A stretch of 64,000 nucleotides of DNA from Perkinsus olseni (lineage: Eukaryota > Perkinsozoa > Perkinsida). Positions 1 to 12,600 of the stretch are shown here, one piece after another. The position numbers were made by a program, and so were the translations under genes. Below the pieces are notes generated by a model. It was not told the DNA's origin. It searched no databases and saw only the letters and a program-made list of their open reading frames with translations. The DNA is taken from assembly GCA_013115125.1 (NCBI GenBank), contig JABANN010000069.1, forward strand, positions 1 to 64,000. Reading direction: 5' to 3'. The stretch's first letter is position 1, and every line of letters starts with the position of its first letter.

Positions 1-2650
1 TTGATGTATATCGGCATAGTGCCCTGTCGTGCTTGGTCGGCGGCTGTATATGGATATTGCTGTATATCTGCTTAATCGAGCCGCTGAGTCCAGATGATAG
101 CCCAATCCTGTGGTGTCTTGTGTTCGAGTCGAGGTTTGGCGCAGGCGATGAACTGTACCGCAGGAGTTCACTTCTTAATAGACTGAATCTCAGTACCAAT
201 TTGGTACAACGAGTTTGGTTCTAATCAGTGCATCGACCGAACCTCTGTTGTTCGTCTGTTAATAAATTAACTCCAGTAAAAAGAGACGAGATAGATACAT
301 CCATTGTTGGCGAGATGGTCTACCCAGCGACCTCAAAGGTATTGTCATCACAAACGGTGATAGTGATTCATCATCGGTCGTTACTAAGCTAGCAGCGAGA
401 TGCACCCGTGATGAGCGAAACTAGTAAAGTCGAGATCGGCGGTCGTTCGAAACGTGGCACTCGAGAACAGGACGGCGACGGTTTGCATGCGGAAGTAACT
501 CAGTCGCCATCAGCTCCAGCGATAGCCGCTTGGGTATATATCCTACAAGAGAGCCATGGGCAACCGGGGGACTGCGAACGGGATCATACTGGAGGATATT
601 CACTGCAGTGAGGAACGTCTCTCGAGCCTGACGTGAGGTCTCTAGAAAGCCCACGGTCTCTACGTCTTCAAGGGCGTGATGGTAAACCTAGGAGAAAGAC
701 GGCAGGCCGAGGAGAGAGTCGAGAGAGCGAGACCTGGAGGAAGATCATGCGGCCCATGTCATCGGCTGTGAGCGAGTCTTGGACGGTCGGGTACTCCTGC
801 GGGACATAACAATGAACCACTACACAGTAGGAGGGAGTATCTTTCTACTAGCGTGACGAGAGAATCCTCAGCTCGGAGAACATCCACAATGTCCACGATA
901 TCACAGGATACCTGAACGAGGGGGCGTCCGCTGTGCAGCGGCAGTGGTGGTCACTCGGAGCGGAGCAGGATAGGGGGGCACCTGTGGGCATGCGCGCACT
1001 GGATGGTCTGTTGCTAGAATAAATCGCCGAAGACTTCTGTCGAGTTGGTACCTGAGAGTCGACACCAATACGGTGGCGTGACACAAGCCAGGCACAAATC
1101 TTCAGTGAAGATCCGAGCATGATTCGTCGATGACGACAACAGTTGACAGATGTGAGAGCAAGGCCAGACCAGCATAAAAGATGACGAGAATGCTGCCTAG
1201 TGGAAGATCACATGAATAGACAATCACGACCAATGGCGAGGGTTTACGTGGCTCGGTGGGCCTCTCCGCTCTGCAGGTCGATTTGCCAACAGCTCACCCC
1301 TCGAACTGCCTTCGTCGTGAAGTCGCGAACGAGGCCCTGTGGGAGGCCGTGGAGGAGGAGTTGCGGATGTTATGGTATGGAGGTTGGACTTACTCTGAGC
1401 TTGCGTTTGTCGTCTGGGCTAGTCGTGGGTTCTCGAGGACTTTCTGCCAGCGTAGACGATCCATCGAACGAGTCACCTAACCTTAACCCATGCGGTCTTC
1501 GGACAAACAGTCGTCGTCACCGCAATGGCTCCGATTTCGACCGTGGTAGCTCGGGCTCGAGGAAGCGGTATCGAATCGCGGAACACTGAGAGGAATCTTA
1601 GGTTGACTCGCGGCAGCGGCAGAACTCACATCAAGTCGTTCCATTCGGGGACACCATCACTGGCGACTTCTTCGCTAACCGGTTCATACTCGTCCTCTGA
1701 GAGTTACGATTGGAGTGGTATGAAGGCAACTGTCGCTACCTTCGTCAGCTTCTTCTGCGGGGCTCGTAGGGTTCCTCTCCCCGCAGACCGTAGTGAACGG
1801 TCGTAAGGCGGCAGCATCACACGCCCCGCCACTGCATCCATTGGTCAGAAAACGAATGAGATTGTGCATCACTCCTGATGGTATTCAGTAAGCAAAGTCC
1901 GTAGCAGCATTGCAGCTTATTTGTCTCTTAGTGGCCGCATCGCTCCGCTCACTATGACAGAAATTTACCGGGGGTAGTACCCTCGGCTTTTCTTTGCTGG
2001 TTCATCATTTTAATTTTCGACCGTCGATTTGAGTACTCAGATACGCCTGAATTTGATAATGATGTCAGAGCCATAGGAGCTCCCATTTGTTGTCTCAGAA
2101 ACTACCATCATCGCCGTTGGCAAGACGACGGCATGTGCGACACCCGTGGGGTAACTTGACGTGGTCAAGACGAGAATCAACGTGGGACGCTCGGATAGAA
2201 TGCTACTCAGGACTTCTGAGTCAGGAGGACTTTGCCGACTGCTTCTTACTCTTCAGTGACGTCTATCGATTACATCGCGCTTTTACAGAGTTGATCGCAC
2301 TTTGAGAGTTAGATACTCGGGCGTGCGCCGAATAAGATGCGCCTTCATAAAACGCATCTTTCAATGGTCTCACATCAACGCCTTGTGCGAATTGAAGCCC
2401 TTACCATGCAACCAACACCGTACCATACCTCCACCGCATCGCCCTTCCTAAGTCCGATTCCTCCTCGATCCGCCCGGTTGGACTCCCTCACAAGGTACGG
2501 CGCGAGTCCTCGGACTTATCGTGATGGTATCTTCAGGTCGGCTATCGTCTTCCCTGTTACTCGTTCTCGTCGAAGCTCAGTCCACTACCCCAGCCCCTCC
2601 ATCGTAGGACGACGGAGCTCCGTCATTGGAAGTAAGCTTAAGTCTTTGCC
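1..2650. other. Unassigned stretch, no supported gene
   Basis: I could not find any exon chain, family motif or RNA gene here. Open frames exist on both strands but none has a recognisable domain, a signal peptide or a convincing splice-linked continuation. One copy of the dispersed word ATCGCTCCGCT lies near 1940. Coding exons may be hidden because exons in this genome are short, so absence of a call is not evidence of absence. Confidence 0.4.
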
Positions 2651-2659
2651 CTCTCGCCA

Positions 2660-3140
2660 TCAGCTCGTCCACAGGCACGCTGCTATCACCATCGTCACAA
2701 CTGTTACTACCAACGCAATCAGCCATACCAGTACCCCCGTCCAACCCCTTCGCTACGGTAACAACATGGCCTGGAGTATCATTGTTATCGCTCACTCCTC
2801 AGGGTTTGTCTACGAGGAGCTCGTACGCGCCGCGTGGGCGCCGTTCATCAACCACCAGCCTCTTCGTAGTACCCGACGGTAGCGTCCCAGCTGAGGTTGC
2901 GTCCTCGCAGGCGCCCTCGATGGACACGATATACACCTCCTCCCCTCCAGCAAGAATAGCGAGAGTCGTCACTCGTGTCCACAGTCCACACGGAAGAAGC
3001 CCGCCAAAGGAGTTCACTACTACTTACTCCATCGGCCCCTCAAGTAAGACAGCTGATTGACGAGTTTCTCTCATCTCTTGTAAGGTTTGCCGAGCCCACC
3101 ATCCCCTCCGCCGGACTCGTCATCATCCTCGAAGCCTCCC
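2660..3140 (-). CDS. Membrane protein with C-terminal TM helix (partial model)
   Basis: Three exons can be joined on the minus strand. The first is acidic (NIVEGGFEDDDESGGG, near 3100-3150). The second, about 2825-2965, reads VYIVSIEGACEDATSAG and ends AYELL. A 62-nt GT-AG intron from the CTC codon then leads to RRGWTGVLVWLIALVV and a long hydrophobic helix ending CLWTS and a stop at 2660. The last segment is a clear transmembrane helix at the extreme C-terminus, suggesting a tail-anchored or type I protein. No family is recognised. The upstream start was not located. The plus-strand open frames over the same DNA are arginine/serine-rich and look like shadows. The exon junctions are inference from splice signals and composition. 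Confidence 0.45.
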
Positions 3141-3149
3141 TCTACAATG

Positions 3150-3920
3150 TTCATCACTCCATGATTACTCTCGTGAATTCACTAAGCATGTATATTGCAC
3201 CGGTGTGCTGCATACTCAACAACATCGCAAGTGTTTCATAGAGAGCCTGTCGAGTCATCAGTGTCTATCGACGATGACTTTACTGTATACATCTGTCCGC
3301 TCAACAGATATTTTTTGGTGTACATAACAGCGGTCCTCGCGCCATCTTTCGGTAATACCCTGCTGCAAATTACACCTCCGCAACGAAAAGGAGGAGCACA
3401 ACGCAAGTCTCTCGGGTTCGAACCCTGGCCAGAGCTTCTCGGTAACTTTTCGGTAGCCCCTACCACGGCTCATGACAACTCTGGCCGGTAAAATGCGAAT
3501 AAAACCGCTTTCGTGTTTCTGAAATACGCAGACCATCGTTCTCGCGATACTTAACATAGTCAATAAACTGCTTTTCCTTACTTTCAAGAACGCCCCCGGA
3601 TTCCACACATAAAATACTTTGGCTTGACGAACAGGGCTTATTCAACAGGCTGAATCGTTCCCCACGGAAAGGTATGTCGATGATGTTAATCAAAGCCGTA
3701 TCATCGACCTTGGACTTCAAACTCACTCACACAAATCGAGTTTACCTCGCGAGGAGGTCTTCAGTCCAGGATAGACAGCTTATTGTATCCCCCACTTAAA
3801 AGAATGAATGAAACGCGTTTCTCCCCCGAGGTCGCCTAGGACACTGTCAAACACAAAACTACTCTCCTAACGATCAACGATGAAACAAACAGCAATCTAT
3901 AAATATCCGATGGCGGGAAT
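3150..3920. other. Unassigned stretch
   Basis: No exon with family support was found. A GGTTCGAACCC word at about 3416 resembles a tRNA B-box, but no cloverleaf could be folded around it on either strand. Confidence 0.35.
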
Positions 3921-3927
3921 GGGTCGC

Positions 3928-5321
3928 TCATTGACAAGCAGGAGATTCTGGCGACTCGACTCTAGTCCACACACCACCTATATTGCCACTTCGAGACTTC
4001 CAAACGATTTCGGGGATTTGTGGTATGCCGTCTTGGCCACACTGGGCGACTTGCTCACGCGTCGAGGGATACTGGTACGAGTACAGCCCGGAGGTGCCCC
4101 ACTTCACTACGGCCTGAAAAACCCGAAGGATCACGCAGGAATGAGAGCATGAACCTACGCTATCAGAGTCTACTGTACTGAGGGCCACCACCAACGGCTT
4201 CGAGACGCCCTTCTCTCCCGTCTTAGCGTCAATCGCAAAGGAGTCATCTCCCTCTATGAGGTAACGCTTGCCCTTCGTATCAGAGTAGAGTCCCTGTGAA
4301 AGTATTTATGAAGGAAATTAACAGACAAGATTTACCCACCTGGAGGGAGTTCAAAATTGTCTCCTTCACGTCACTCTCAAAGGCAGGCGGTGCTGCCGAG
4401 CTCGAAGAACTAGTCTGTGCCGTCTCCGCGACCGTTTCTCGCTAAAGTATGAGAATGAATCACGTCACTTATGAGTGCACTTCGAGCCACCTGTGGTGAA
4501 CGCCTGCCGGGCTGCCGAGCCGCTTTGCCGTTCTTGGATACGTTTCCGTCACTTTGTGGCTGAGCGTATCGTCCCGTCCCAATAACAGCACCATAAAGAG
4601 CCTCCTCGTCGTCAGTCCCTCTGAGGGTACTCCTAAGGGAAATGGCAATTGTTGACCATCCGATCGACGGTAATTTCAATCGGTTCGAAATCATACCAAC
4701 TCATCGGCAAGATGTGAAAATATTAACGTGGAATTGCAAACATAGCGATGAAACTTGTCCGTAACTTTACGCATGAAAGTTGACGAAGACATCTTCCCAG
4801 TAGTACTTTCCCCGTTGCGATTCCTCCTTCTCAATCTCCCGTGCAATCGTCTCCACCTTCGACCTTTGAGCGCTGCTTAGATTCTTTGGCACCTCAGTAG
4901 TGTACAATTTCCAATTAAAGCTAGTATGAACTCTGACAGAACAAAAGGTACTCCCAGAATCGCAGCCGCCTAGTATGTTGCAATATCTTCAAAAAATTTC
5001 ATACCGATGATAAATCTCAAGAACCGTGAGAACTATGCCGCCTCGCAGGTACATGCTGTGATACCACTCCAATCGTAACTCCCCCACTACCCGAATCGCT
5101 CCTCGTTCACTTTAAACTGGTCCCAATGAAGGTTCTCGGTCGCAGAAAAATCCGCAGTGGCCGCCTGAGAACCCACACGATCCACTACCGCTGGGCGAGT
5201 TCCCCACTTACCGTGTCGGCCTCAAGCCAGGTGTCGTCAACCCGATGCAAGGCGTGAGCGGACGCATCCTCATCATCCGCTGAATACCCACGAATTTTAG
5301 AAAGGATCTCATGATCCGTCT
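3928..5321 (-). CDS. Ataxin-2 / PBP1-type RNA-binding protein (LsmAD domain), N-terminus not resolved
   Basis: Exons join on the minus strand at 5212-5321, 5091-5164, 4807-4920, 4491-4632, 4340-4441 and 4293 downward; introns are 47, 170, 174, 49 and 46 bp. The product reads TDHEILSKIRGY, then HWDQFKVNEERFG, LYTTEVPKN and VETIAREIEKEES, followed by DEEALYGAVIGTGRY. This order (F/ETD..IS, W/NEERFG, YTT, AREIE, EE.Y.AV) is the LsmAD core of ataxin-2/Pbp1, which acts in RNP granules and poly(A)-tail control. After it come a low-complexity Ser/Pro linker and an unassigned C-terminal part (GLYSDTKGKRYLIEGDD) ending at a stop at 3928. A possible 45-nt in-frame intron near 4145-4190 may be removed. 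The Sm-ATX domain expected upstream of 5321 was not found, so the model is incomplete at the 5' end. Confidence 0.7.
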
Positions 5322-7350
5322 CTGAATGAAAATAACAAAACCCCGCTCGCCGCAACTAGGAAGATGAATCCGCTCGTCTGACGAAGTCCAACGCCCGTCA
5401 GGGTCAGCATCGATAATTCACCGCCAATCAGGCATCTTATCATTAATTAGTAGTGGCTCGGAGCGTGAGAATCGCCAGATGAGGTATTCAGGCGAGGAGA
5501 CCTCTAGTTCTCCATTGCTGCTGTTAATAACCGAACAAGGATGACGAATTGGATCGAATAAAATGCAGGAAGAGAAAAAACGATTTTAAGATAACGAAAA
5601 TTTACGCGGTAAACAAAAAGGAATTTCGCCTCTCTTTTGCGGTGTATCGACCGTTACGATGTAGTATGAGCCGAGGGGATATCGGAACGTTTGCGAGGTC
5701 CAGCCCCTATTACGGAATACACTGCCTTTCGGGCGCTGCCTCGCCAGCCTAACATAGTTCGTGACGCTAGATGGCAGCTTCCACCATGTCGTGACCTGGG
5801 AGGAATGGATCACTACAGCCCAGCCGAGTTTGCCGTGTCAGAGGCACGAGAGAGAACACCACCAAACAATTCCTCCATCTTTTGCAGAGACACTTTCTCG
5901 CTTCGCTCCGCTAGGCATGATTGCGTACTTCTGAGGGCCGTACTTCAGCACCGACCCTCTGATGAGTCGAGCGAAGCCACGAACAGGATGCCCGTGGGAG
6001 AGCCCCCTACCCTCACTCACTCTTTTGGCAGGTTGCTTTATATATACATGTACATAGTTAGCCCTGGAACTCGGGAGGGAGTACCAATGCTTACGACCTT
6101 CAATCTCGGCCAAATCCTGAGAAACAAACACTAGCCGCCTACTGACGCAGGAACCGATCGACGCAGGCCAACACGCCTCCTGGTAGTGGCGGACGACGGA
6201 GTGAGGGAAAAAAGAGTTGCCAGCCCAGACTAGTACGTTCATTTTGATGAACCTCGAGGAAGGGCCAGAGGCCATGTCTTGCTGAGCATCGGGTCTTACG
6301 ACCACCTCTCCCGTATGGCTGTCGGTCTGCCGTTCCCAAGAGAAAGAGGACGACCCCTGTTTCGCGCGCCACGAAACTCGTCCTTCAGAGAATTCAGTGC
6401 CTACGCCCAAGAGTGGTGGTGCTGCGAGATCGGTGTCGGTATTACTATCAAGAATGTATCTTCCAGAACTGCCCCAGTAAATGGTACCTGAAGGTGCAGT
6501 CAATTCTCGAAGGTCTCCGTAGCATAACGGATAAGATCCACCCCTATCATTCCGGAGGACGCGGGTTCGAATCACCACCCGACATATAGCGACGACGAGT
6601 AATCACTAAAATGTTTCTGCCTACCTATACAAGGACGGGGAACCGTCAGGCAGGCAGACGGGGTACCCAGTCTGGGTAACAGTCTCACTCTCGGCCGTGA
6701 TACATCACGAGGATTCTCGAAAACGAAACCTCACAACTCCGCCGACACGCGCAAGCATACACCGCCTGGGGGCCGATGATTCAAGAATTAAAGGAACTGC
6801 CCGAATTAAAGAGGACCTCACCCTACTACCATCCTTATGTTGTAGCAATTTATCGTAGGTCCGGAGAGGTACGCCGTCCTTCGATACATGTACCGTACTG
6901 CCCTGAACCTGACACTGGCCAAGCTGCAATTACCAGCCTACCCAGAGCGAAGCCCTTCTGGAGAATGATCTGTATCACGGCTCTGTCGCCACTTCACCAA
7001 AGAACGACAGACTGTAGTACCTTGTAGGTCTTATGGTCCTCTAGACCGTGCCATTCACCTTGTATCCTCGCCAAGGGGTCATTCTCCAAGACCGAGGCGA
7101 AGAGCAGGTCCAGAGGGGTGGATCCATCCGAGGGAGGCAAGCCTCCAGTCTCCGAGCTTCCCCTGCTGGGGCCGAGCATGACGATTTTCTAGGGGAACAA
7201 AAAATGCTGATGGTTAACCCGTTGGTCAGCGTCACTGCGCCACGAAATCCCCCACTATAGGAAACACAACTCTCTCTTTCTCGAGAGACATACCCTCATC
7301 ATAATACTGTTCGTAAGCTCGCACGAGTGCATGCGAGTGGCTCCAATTTA
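5322..7350. other. Unassigned stretch with long minus-strand open frame
   Basis: A 246-codon open frame occupies 5838-6578 on the minus strand, but it is rich in Ser/Arg and no domain is recognised. The missing N-terminal exons of the ataxin-2 gene should lie in the first part. At 6364-6376 and 7231-7248 there are copies of the dispersed TTTCGTGGCGC element (minus-strand sense). A CGCTTCGCTCCGCT word lies at about 5899. A tRNA-like segment near 6512-6583 does not fold. Confidence 0.3.
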
Positions 7351-7382
7351 GCATGCAGTTCAATGTTGTTGAGATTGATAGA

Positions 7383-8138
7383 CTACGCTACTCCATCGGT
7401 CATAACCAACGCCACGTTACCCTGGCTGCTCATCCAGGAGACCCCGAGACTCGGCATCAACGCCAACAGATTGGCCACCGCATCATCGTGAATGGAGGTG
7501 CCTCTGAGATCGATCCACTGCAGGCTTGTACCATGCGTCACCACAGCATCCAGCAACGTGTCCGACACCCCGAGGTTGGCTGCGACGTCAAGGGCCTTCA
7601 AGTTGTGACAGTTTTCAATCAAAACAACGAGGCCAGCGTCCGTCACCAACGTCCGTGCCACATACACCTCCTGTATGCACTCAGAAACTCTGTTCTCCGC
7701 AATAGTCGTTAAGACCTCGTCCCTACAGTCGGATACCCCACTTAAATTAATATACCGCAGATGACAGATGCTAGAGGACCCCAGCCAAGCACACAAAGCT
7801 CGACAAGTGAGCTGATCTAAGCCACGGAGGTTCACGTGCTCTAGTCGTGTAGCAGCTCGCAGGACCCCAATGAATTCTGACGAGAGAGACGAGCATTCGA
7901 AGAGGTCCAAATGGGTGAGCACATCGCAACAAAGGCATATGATCTGGGAGAGTTCGGAGTCGGATAGAAACTCGCAACCGTAAAGATTGATCCGTTTGGC
8001 AGGACCACGAGTATCACAGCGTTGGAGGAGGGCTCGAAAGGCCTGCCGGTGAGCGGAGGCACGATCGAAGGAATCTGAAGTAATTAAACTCATACTGATA
8101 CTACGACATGAAAGGCGAAAATAATGGATAGTACTCAT
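7383..8138 (-). CDS. Leucine-rich-repeat protein, FBXL/cysteine-containing LRR type
   Basis: A single 251-codon frame with ATG at 8138. At least six consecutive LRR units of the cysteine-containing (FBXL/AMN1) type are visible: LEHVNLRGLDQLTCRAL, LRYINLSGVSDCRDEVL, IQEVYVARTLVTDAGL, LKALDVAANLGVSDTLL and LQWIDLRGTSIHDDAV, each of about 25-26 residues. Such proteins are often substrate receptors of SCF ubiquitin ligases, but no F-box is visible in this frame, so that role is only possible. The N-terminus (FDRASAHRQAFRALLQRC) leads directly into the repeats, so an upstream exon carrying an F-box is conceivable, though none was found between 8140 and 8300. The plus-strand frame over this DNA is a shadow. 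Confidence 0.8.
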   Translation of the reverse strand: MSTIHYFRLSCRSISMSLITSDSFDRASAHRQAFRALLQRCDTRGPAKRINLYGCEFLSDSELSQIICLCCDVLTHLDLFECSSLSSEFIGVLRAATRLEHVNLRGLDQLTCRALCAWLGSSSICHLRYINLSGVSDCRDEVLTTIAENRVSECIQEVYVARTLVTDAGLVVLIENCHNLKALDVAANLGVSDTLLDAVVTHGTSLQWIDLRGTSIHDDAVANLLALMPSLGVSWMSSQGNVALVMTDGVA

Positions 8139-8149
8139 CCAAGGGTATT

Positions 8150-9150
8150 ACCATCACGGTTGTTGGAGGAACAAAAACGGCTACGCAAGAGCCTTTCGAT
8201 GGACACCTGATGAGGAGAGATACACAACCGACCACCCTGCAAGGCTATTATAACATGGAATGGTGGAGGCGCTGATTGGCAGGACTGCCGACCGAAGCGG
8301 TTACCTGCGTGTTGCTCCAGTTACTCGACGTTGGACTCGAATCATCACCACTACTGCTGTCACCGGTGAGAAATGGGCATGATACTTTAGCTGACAAACG
8401 CGCTCACAATATCGAAGGTTGGACCCGGGAAGATACGAAACTGAAGATACGCCCAAGACTACCCCGCTATAACTACCAATGTCTCTCCGATGGCCGCCCT
8501 CGAGTCTCTCTTGTCCCAAACTTCCTGACCGCCTGGTACGCGACGATGCATGGGCCTTGGTGAGCGCTATGTCCGAGTAGAACATCGCACACGTCGTTGG
8601 TCTCTGCGGATACCGCAAGAGATGATGAGAGAAGTACCTGGTGAAGGAAAGTCGGCATTGTAAGAAAATAGCCGTCTAGCGAATCGAGCCCCAGGCAAGC
8701 CAGGCTGTCATAGATTTACGGAGAACATGACACCGGAGGGTCCCTTCGGGAGGGATGGAGTGAGAAAGATACCCTCGGAATAAATGTTAACCCAACCCCG
8801 ACCGAAATAGAAACAGGTTTCGGGGTTTCGAGTTATCGGACCCAGTACAAGGTCTCAACCGTTGCATTCGGGCTTCTCTTCATGTTCAAAAACTCCTCGA
8901 CAATTTCTTCGAGCGAGGTGAAACTCATCGATCTTGTCCGGCTGAGCCCGGCTCAGACGGACAAGATCGATGAGTTTCACCTCGGCTCAGTGAGCCGACC
9001 ACAATGATCATAAGTCTGATTCGCGACATGCTGCCAGCTTGCTTTCATAAACCGCACTATTAAGGTCCTACCAGTTGACAGTGCACATCCGTATCATCGT
9101 CTTCAACGTTTTCTCCAACATACACTGCACTAGTCGGTGATTTTCCCAGA
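8150..9150. other. Intergenic DNA with long hairpin
   Basis: No gene is supported. The stretch holds the perfect inverted repeat at 8915-8983, listed separately. Frames on either strand near 8276-8660 lack recognisable motifs. Confidence 0.4.
8915..8983. repeat. Perfect 26-bp inverted repeat with nested hairpin
   Basis: The left arm 8915-8940 (GAGGTGAAACTC...CTTGTCCG) is the exact reverse complement of the right arm 8958-8983. The 17-nt centre is itself palindromic: CTGAGCC, one base, GGCTCAG. The whole forms a stem of 26 bp topped by a 7-bp stem. It could be the remnant of a foldback transposon, a small-RNA precursor or a cruciform-forming site. No flanking target-site duplication was recognised. 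Confidence 0.85.
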
Positions 9151-9159
9151 ATCGCTGGG

Positions 9160-9610
9160 CTAACAACTTCTCCCGACGATATTATCAAGGACTCTAAAAT
9201 CCAGTGTGCACATTTCAGTTATGTCCACCTTGTCATCAGAACCTGGCACCACCACGTTACCGAACGTGGTTGGGCACATACGAAGCCCAAAATACGGATC
9301 AACAACATGATACAGCATATCTGCGCTGCCATGAGAGCCTATCTTGTAGCTCCACGCATATATGTAAACACGCTTATCTGCATTGCCCGGCCCAGCTGTG
9401 TCGTAGCACATAAAAATCGCCCCAGACTGATGCGCCAGTATGACCCGTCTAGCAGCGAATCGCTGCCAGCGAGGACCGGTGACCATCGAGTACTTCAACC
9501 AGCTCTACCCAATGGGTAGTACCCATCTCCCTTGTGGGTTCTACCAGCTCACATATGTCCATACCTACGTGTCGCTCTAGGTCACAGTAGACGGCCATCC
9601 GCCGGGCTGG
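9160..9610 (-). CDS. Unassigned minus-strand exon(s)
   Basis: The frame 9160-9498 reads like real protein: AIFMCYDTAGPGNADKRVYI followed by IYAWSYKIGSHGSADMLYH and VVDPYFGLRMCPTTFGN, with balanced composition and no low complexity. Upstream on the same strand a short ATG frame (MAVYCDLERHVGMDICELVE, from about 9597) could be the first exon, and TTATATAA lies about 45 nt further upstream near 9641. I could not find a splice junction that joins the two in phase, and no family is recognised. This may be one gene of two or more exons or two unrelated fragments. Confidence 0.35.
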
Positions 9611-9619
9611 TTCCCCCCT

Positions 9620-12600
9620 TGCATTCGACGCAGAGCTTGGTTATATAACCGCTCGTTCAAGCTCTTCTATGTCCGTTAGCGAGCCATGGGTGGATGTCTC
9701 AAATCCTACAGATAGCCGCCCGCGAGCGCGGTGGCTGTGGCGCTCTTACTGAGTGCATATAAACATGATATGATTAGCATATTTGCGGTCACCTCTCCCG
9801 CTCCGTGGGTCGGAATTTGAAGGCGAAATTGTCCCGAATTTTCACCCCCTTATTACTTGGAGACCAGACATAGAGTGTTCGCCTGGGCTGCTGTCTTGCA
9901 TGCCGCGATTTGATGATCATAATAATTCCACCGAAAACGGTTGGTGAGGTAACTGCTAGGCACCGCCAGGAACGACAGTATCTGCAAGCACGCACGTACA
10001 AGCTAGCTTCATGGTTACTACCCGATAACCTTGTCCTCGATCTCAGTCCATCCTCCTATATAAATGGCCCAGAGGTCTCCCTTCTCTCTCTCGACGCCTC
10101 CGTCCTTGGGAGCGGCCATGTCACCATGAACTAACCGTAGATCAACAGTTCACGGCTTTATGAAGTACGCATGAATTGCACGGACCAATTTTACCGCGCG
10201 CCACGAAATTCTATGACCTCGGCGATGACAGGAACGGAGCAAGATTACCGTGAACGCCACTCCATCACTTTCGATTCTACTGTGTCGCCGCATTAGGACT
10301 TTCTGTATCGCCTGACTAGTCCAGCGCATGCCCAGCGCGGGGCCCACCCCGCAACGCACTGAACCTGCCCTCGCCGCCGCCACCACCACTGCTGCTGCTG
10401 CTGCTGCTGCTGTTGGATTGGAAGCCGACTGGAGGAGATACATCCCCGACACGGCCCTGCTTGTGTCGGGTATCAAACCGTTTCATCCGAGCTCCTCGCA
10501 ACACCATTAACAGGTTCTTTCGGGGGGCCCTTCGTTATCTTCACACTCACACCGCTGCGGAATGGGTTGACACTGGCGGCTCAGGACCGAGTAGGAGACC
10601 GGGCTGATTGATGCCGAACGGCTATCACCGTCTTGCAGGTCTCAACGATGTCGAGCCTCTATCGGCGATGCTTCGTTCACGGCTTTAGAAGTGGTTGGGT
10701 CGGCGGGTTATGGCCGAGCGTCCCTGCCATACCACAATTCTGCGTAATCCTACCAATTCGGCAATCCGCTCTGTGATGGCTTCACGCCAGGTACTAGGGC
10801 CTATGTATCATCTTTATACGAGTTTTCTGGGACAACAAGGGGCTCTCGTTTGCACCGGTATGAGCCATTCTCTTACCACGCCTCCTCGTCGCTACTCCTC
10901 TCCTCAGCTGTGACGGAGACGGCCATCACCTATGGCGCCAATACTAGGAATGCTGAGGTTGCTTATAATCAATACGTTCCTCGAAAGGATCGTCTGACTA
11001 ATCTTACTCCAGCGTACAAACCGATTGGCCCGGGGGCTCTCGTAAGGACCGCAGCAGCAGTCGGGCCGCTGAGGGCTGTAAATGACGGTTGTGTCAGATG
11101 CACGCGGTACGAAACGCGTTGGGGATGTGCGGTATGAGGGTGTTCGCGGCGCCTCTGGATGAACACATGTGCAAAGTCATTCGCAATCCACAGGCTTCTC
11201 GGATGGTATCAGACTTTGTAGCTTCCTGCCTCAGCGGTAGGTTACTCTTTTCCTATGCGGTAGGTCCCTGGATCGAACCTCGGGTGTGACATCAGGTGCC
11301 ATATCCATGCCATTCAATCAACTATATAATTTTTTCGTCACATCCAAAGAGGCCCGGGAGTCCACCCGACTACAGCGAGTTGCTCTCGCCACCACCTACC
11401 TTAGGGGACAATACCTCACTATTGCACCGGGCGGATCGTAAGATACGCCCCCCCCAAAATAAAAGGTAAAATATTTTTCTCAGTGTACGGCCAAGCAAAA
11501 TTATGCTGCGGGACATGGGCATGCGTTGCCTCTATGCTGGTACACTATTCTGTATCTACGCCACCATTGAGCGGACTCTCGTGGAGAACTGGCCGGCATG
11601 GTCTGAAGCATATCTGTGCTGATTCTGCCACTACTTGTCTTGTACAGAGACCGTCATCATAACGACCGTTAATGAGCCGACCGATGCATGTGGTTTGTGT
11701 TTACTATGAGGGGTGGCGTCTGCTGATAACTAACAAACGCAATTTGACGATTGGGAGATACGTACATCTTTAAATTCGTAACCCGAAAGTACGACACCCG
11801 GGTTGCGTCGTCTTGAATCCGATCTTGCATCTGCTGTCTTCTCATCATCCACCACTCAGCTTCTTATCGGCTAGGATCAGCGACATAAACATTACCAATG
11901 TTCACCGAAGTCAAGTGGGGTCGAGTCCCTTCCCGCATAGACCATGCCTCAACGGTTTTCCTAACACGTTCGGCTGGAGGTGAGAACAGCAGAGGAAACG
12001 CTCAGCAGTCAGCAATCCCTTCAGGCGGTCACTCTGTTCTGAACGACACACGGCCGTTGTCGAGATACAGCACAGGGGACTTGATGATCGCGTAGGGATG
12101 ATAAGACGCGGGAGGTCGTCATGCTAGGCTATCATTGACAGATCGAAAATCCGACTGGGATCGCACACGCTGCCGCCCAACGGAGCCCTGTCGGGGGATT
12201 ACCGGTACCAGCGCTTATCAATGCTCTGTCTCGATCATGTTGCTAACAGGCTGTCCACAGAAGACGCCACGGACCGGCGGATGAATCGGGTTCTTCGTAG
12301 CGAGAAGGATGTGAAGAAGATAGGACGGTGTTGCGATGCTGAACTGAAACGTTCGAAGCGGCTATACAAGTAGGAGGCTTGGCAGCTGCCCTTCTCGAGG
12401 GAAACTCAAAATTACGAATAAACTGCGGACCAGGACGATGATCGCCTCTCAGGCGACTGGGAGATCTCCGGAAGACCATGAAGCGTGAGAGCTCTCGTCT
12501 ACACTATCAGTTAACCCCACTGCAGCCGAGGCGTACCGAAGGCAAGAACTATGATCAACACTCCTTCGTGTTCCTTCATCATAGTCACAGGCACGACCAG

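Noticed and set aside
2337-2882. 181-codon plus-strand open frame
   Set aside because: Arg/Ser-rich with no motif, and antisense to minus-strand exons that end in a clear TM helix.
3400-3440. B-box word GGGTTCGAACCC suggesting a tRNA
   Set aside because: No D-arm, anticodon stem or acceptor can be folded on either strand around it.
6512-6583. tRNA-like segment (GCATAACGGATAAG and GGGTTCGAATC boxes)
   Set aside because: A- and B-box-like words are present, but the T-stem (GCGGG against CACCA) and most of the acceptor do not pair and no anticodon stem forms. At most a decayed tRNA.
10150-10510. Open frames with poly-Ala, poly-Ser and poly-Gly on both strands
   Set aside because: They are produced by the GCC/ACC/GCT microsatellite; no domain or splice partner.
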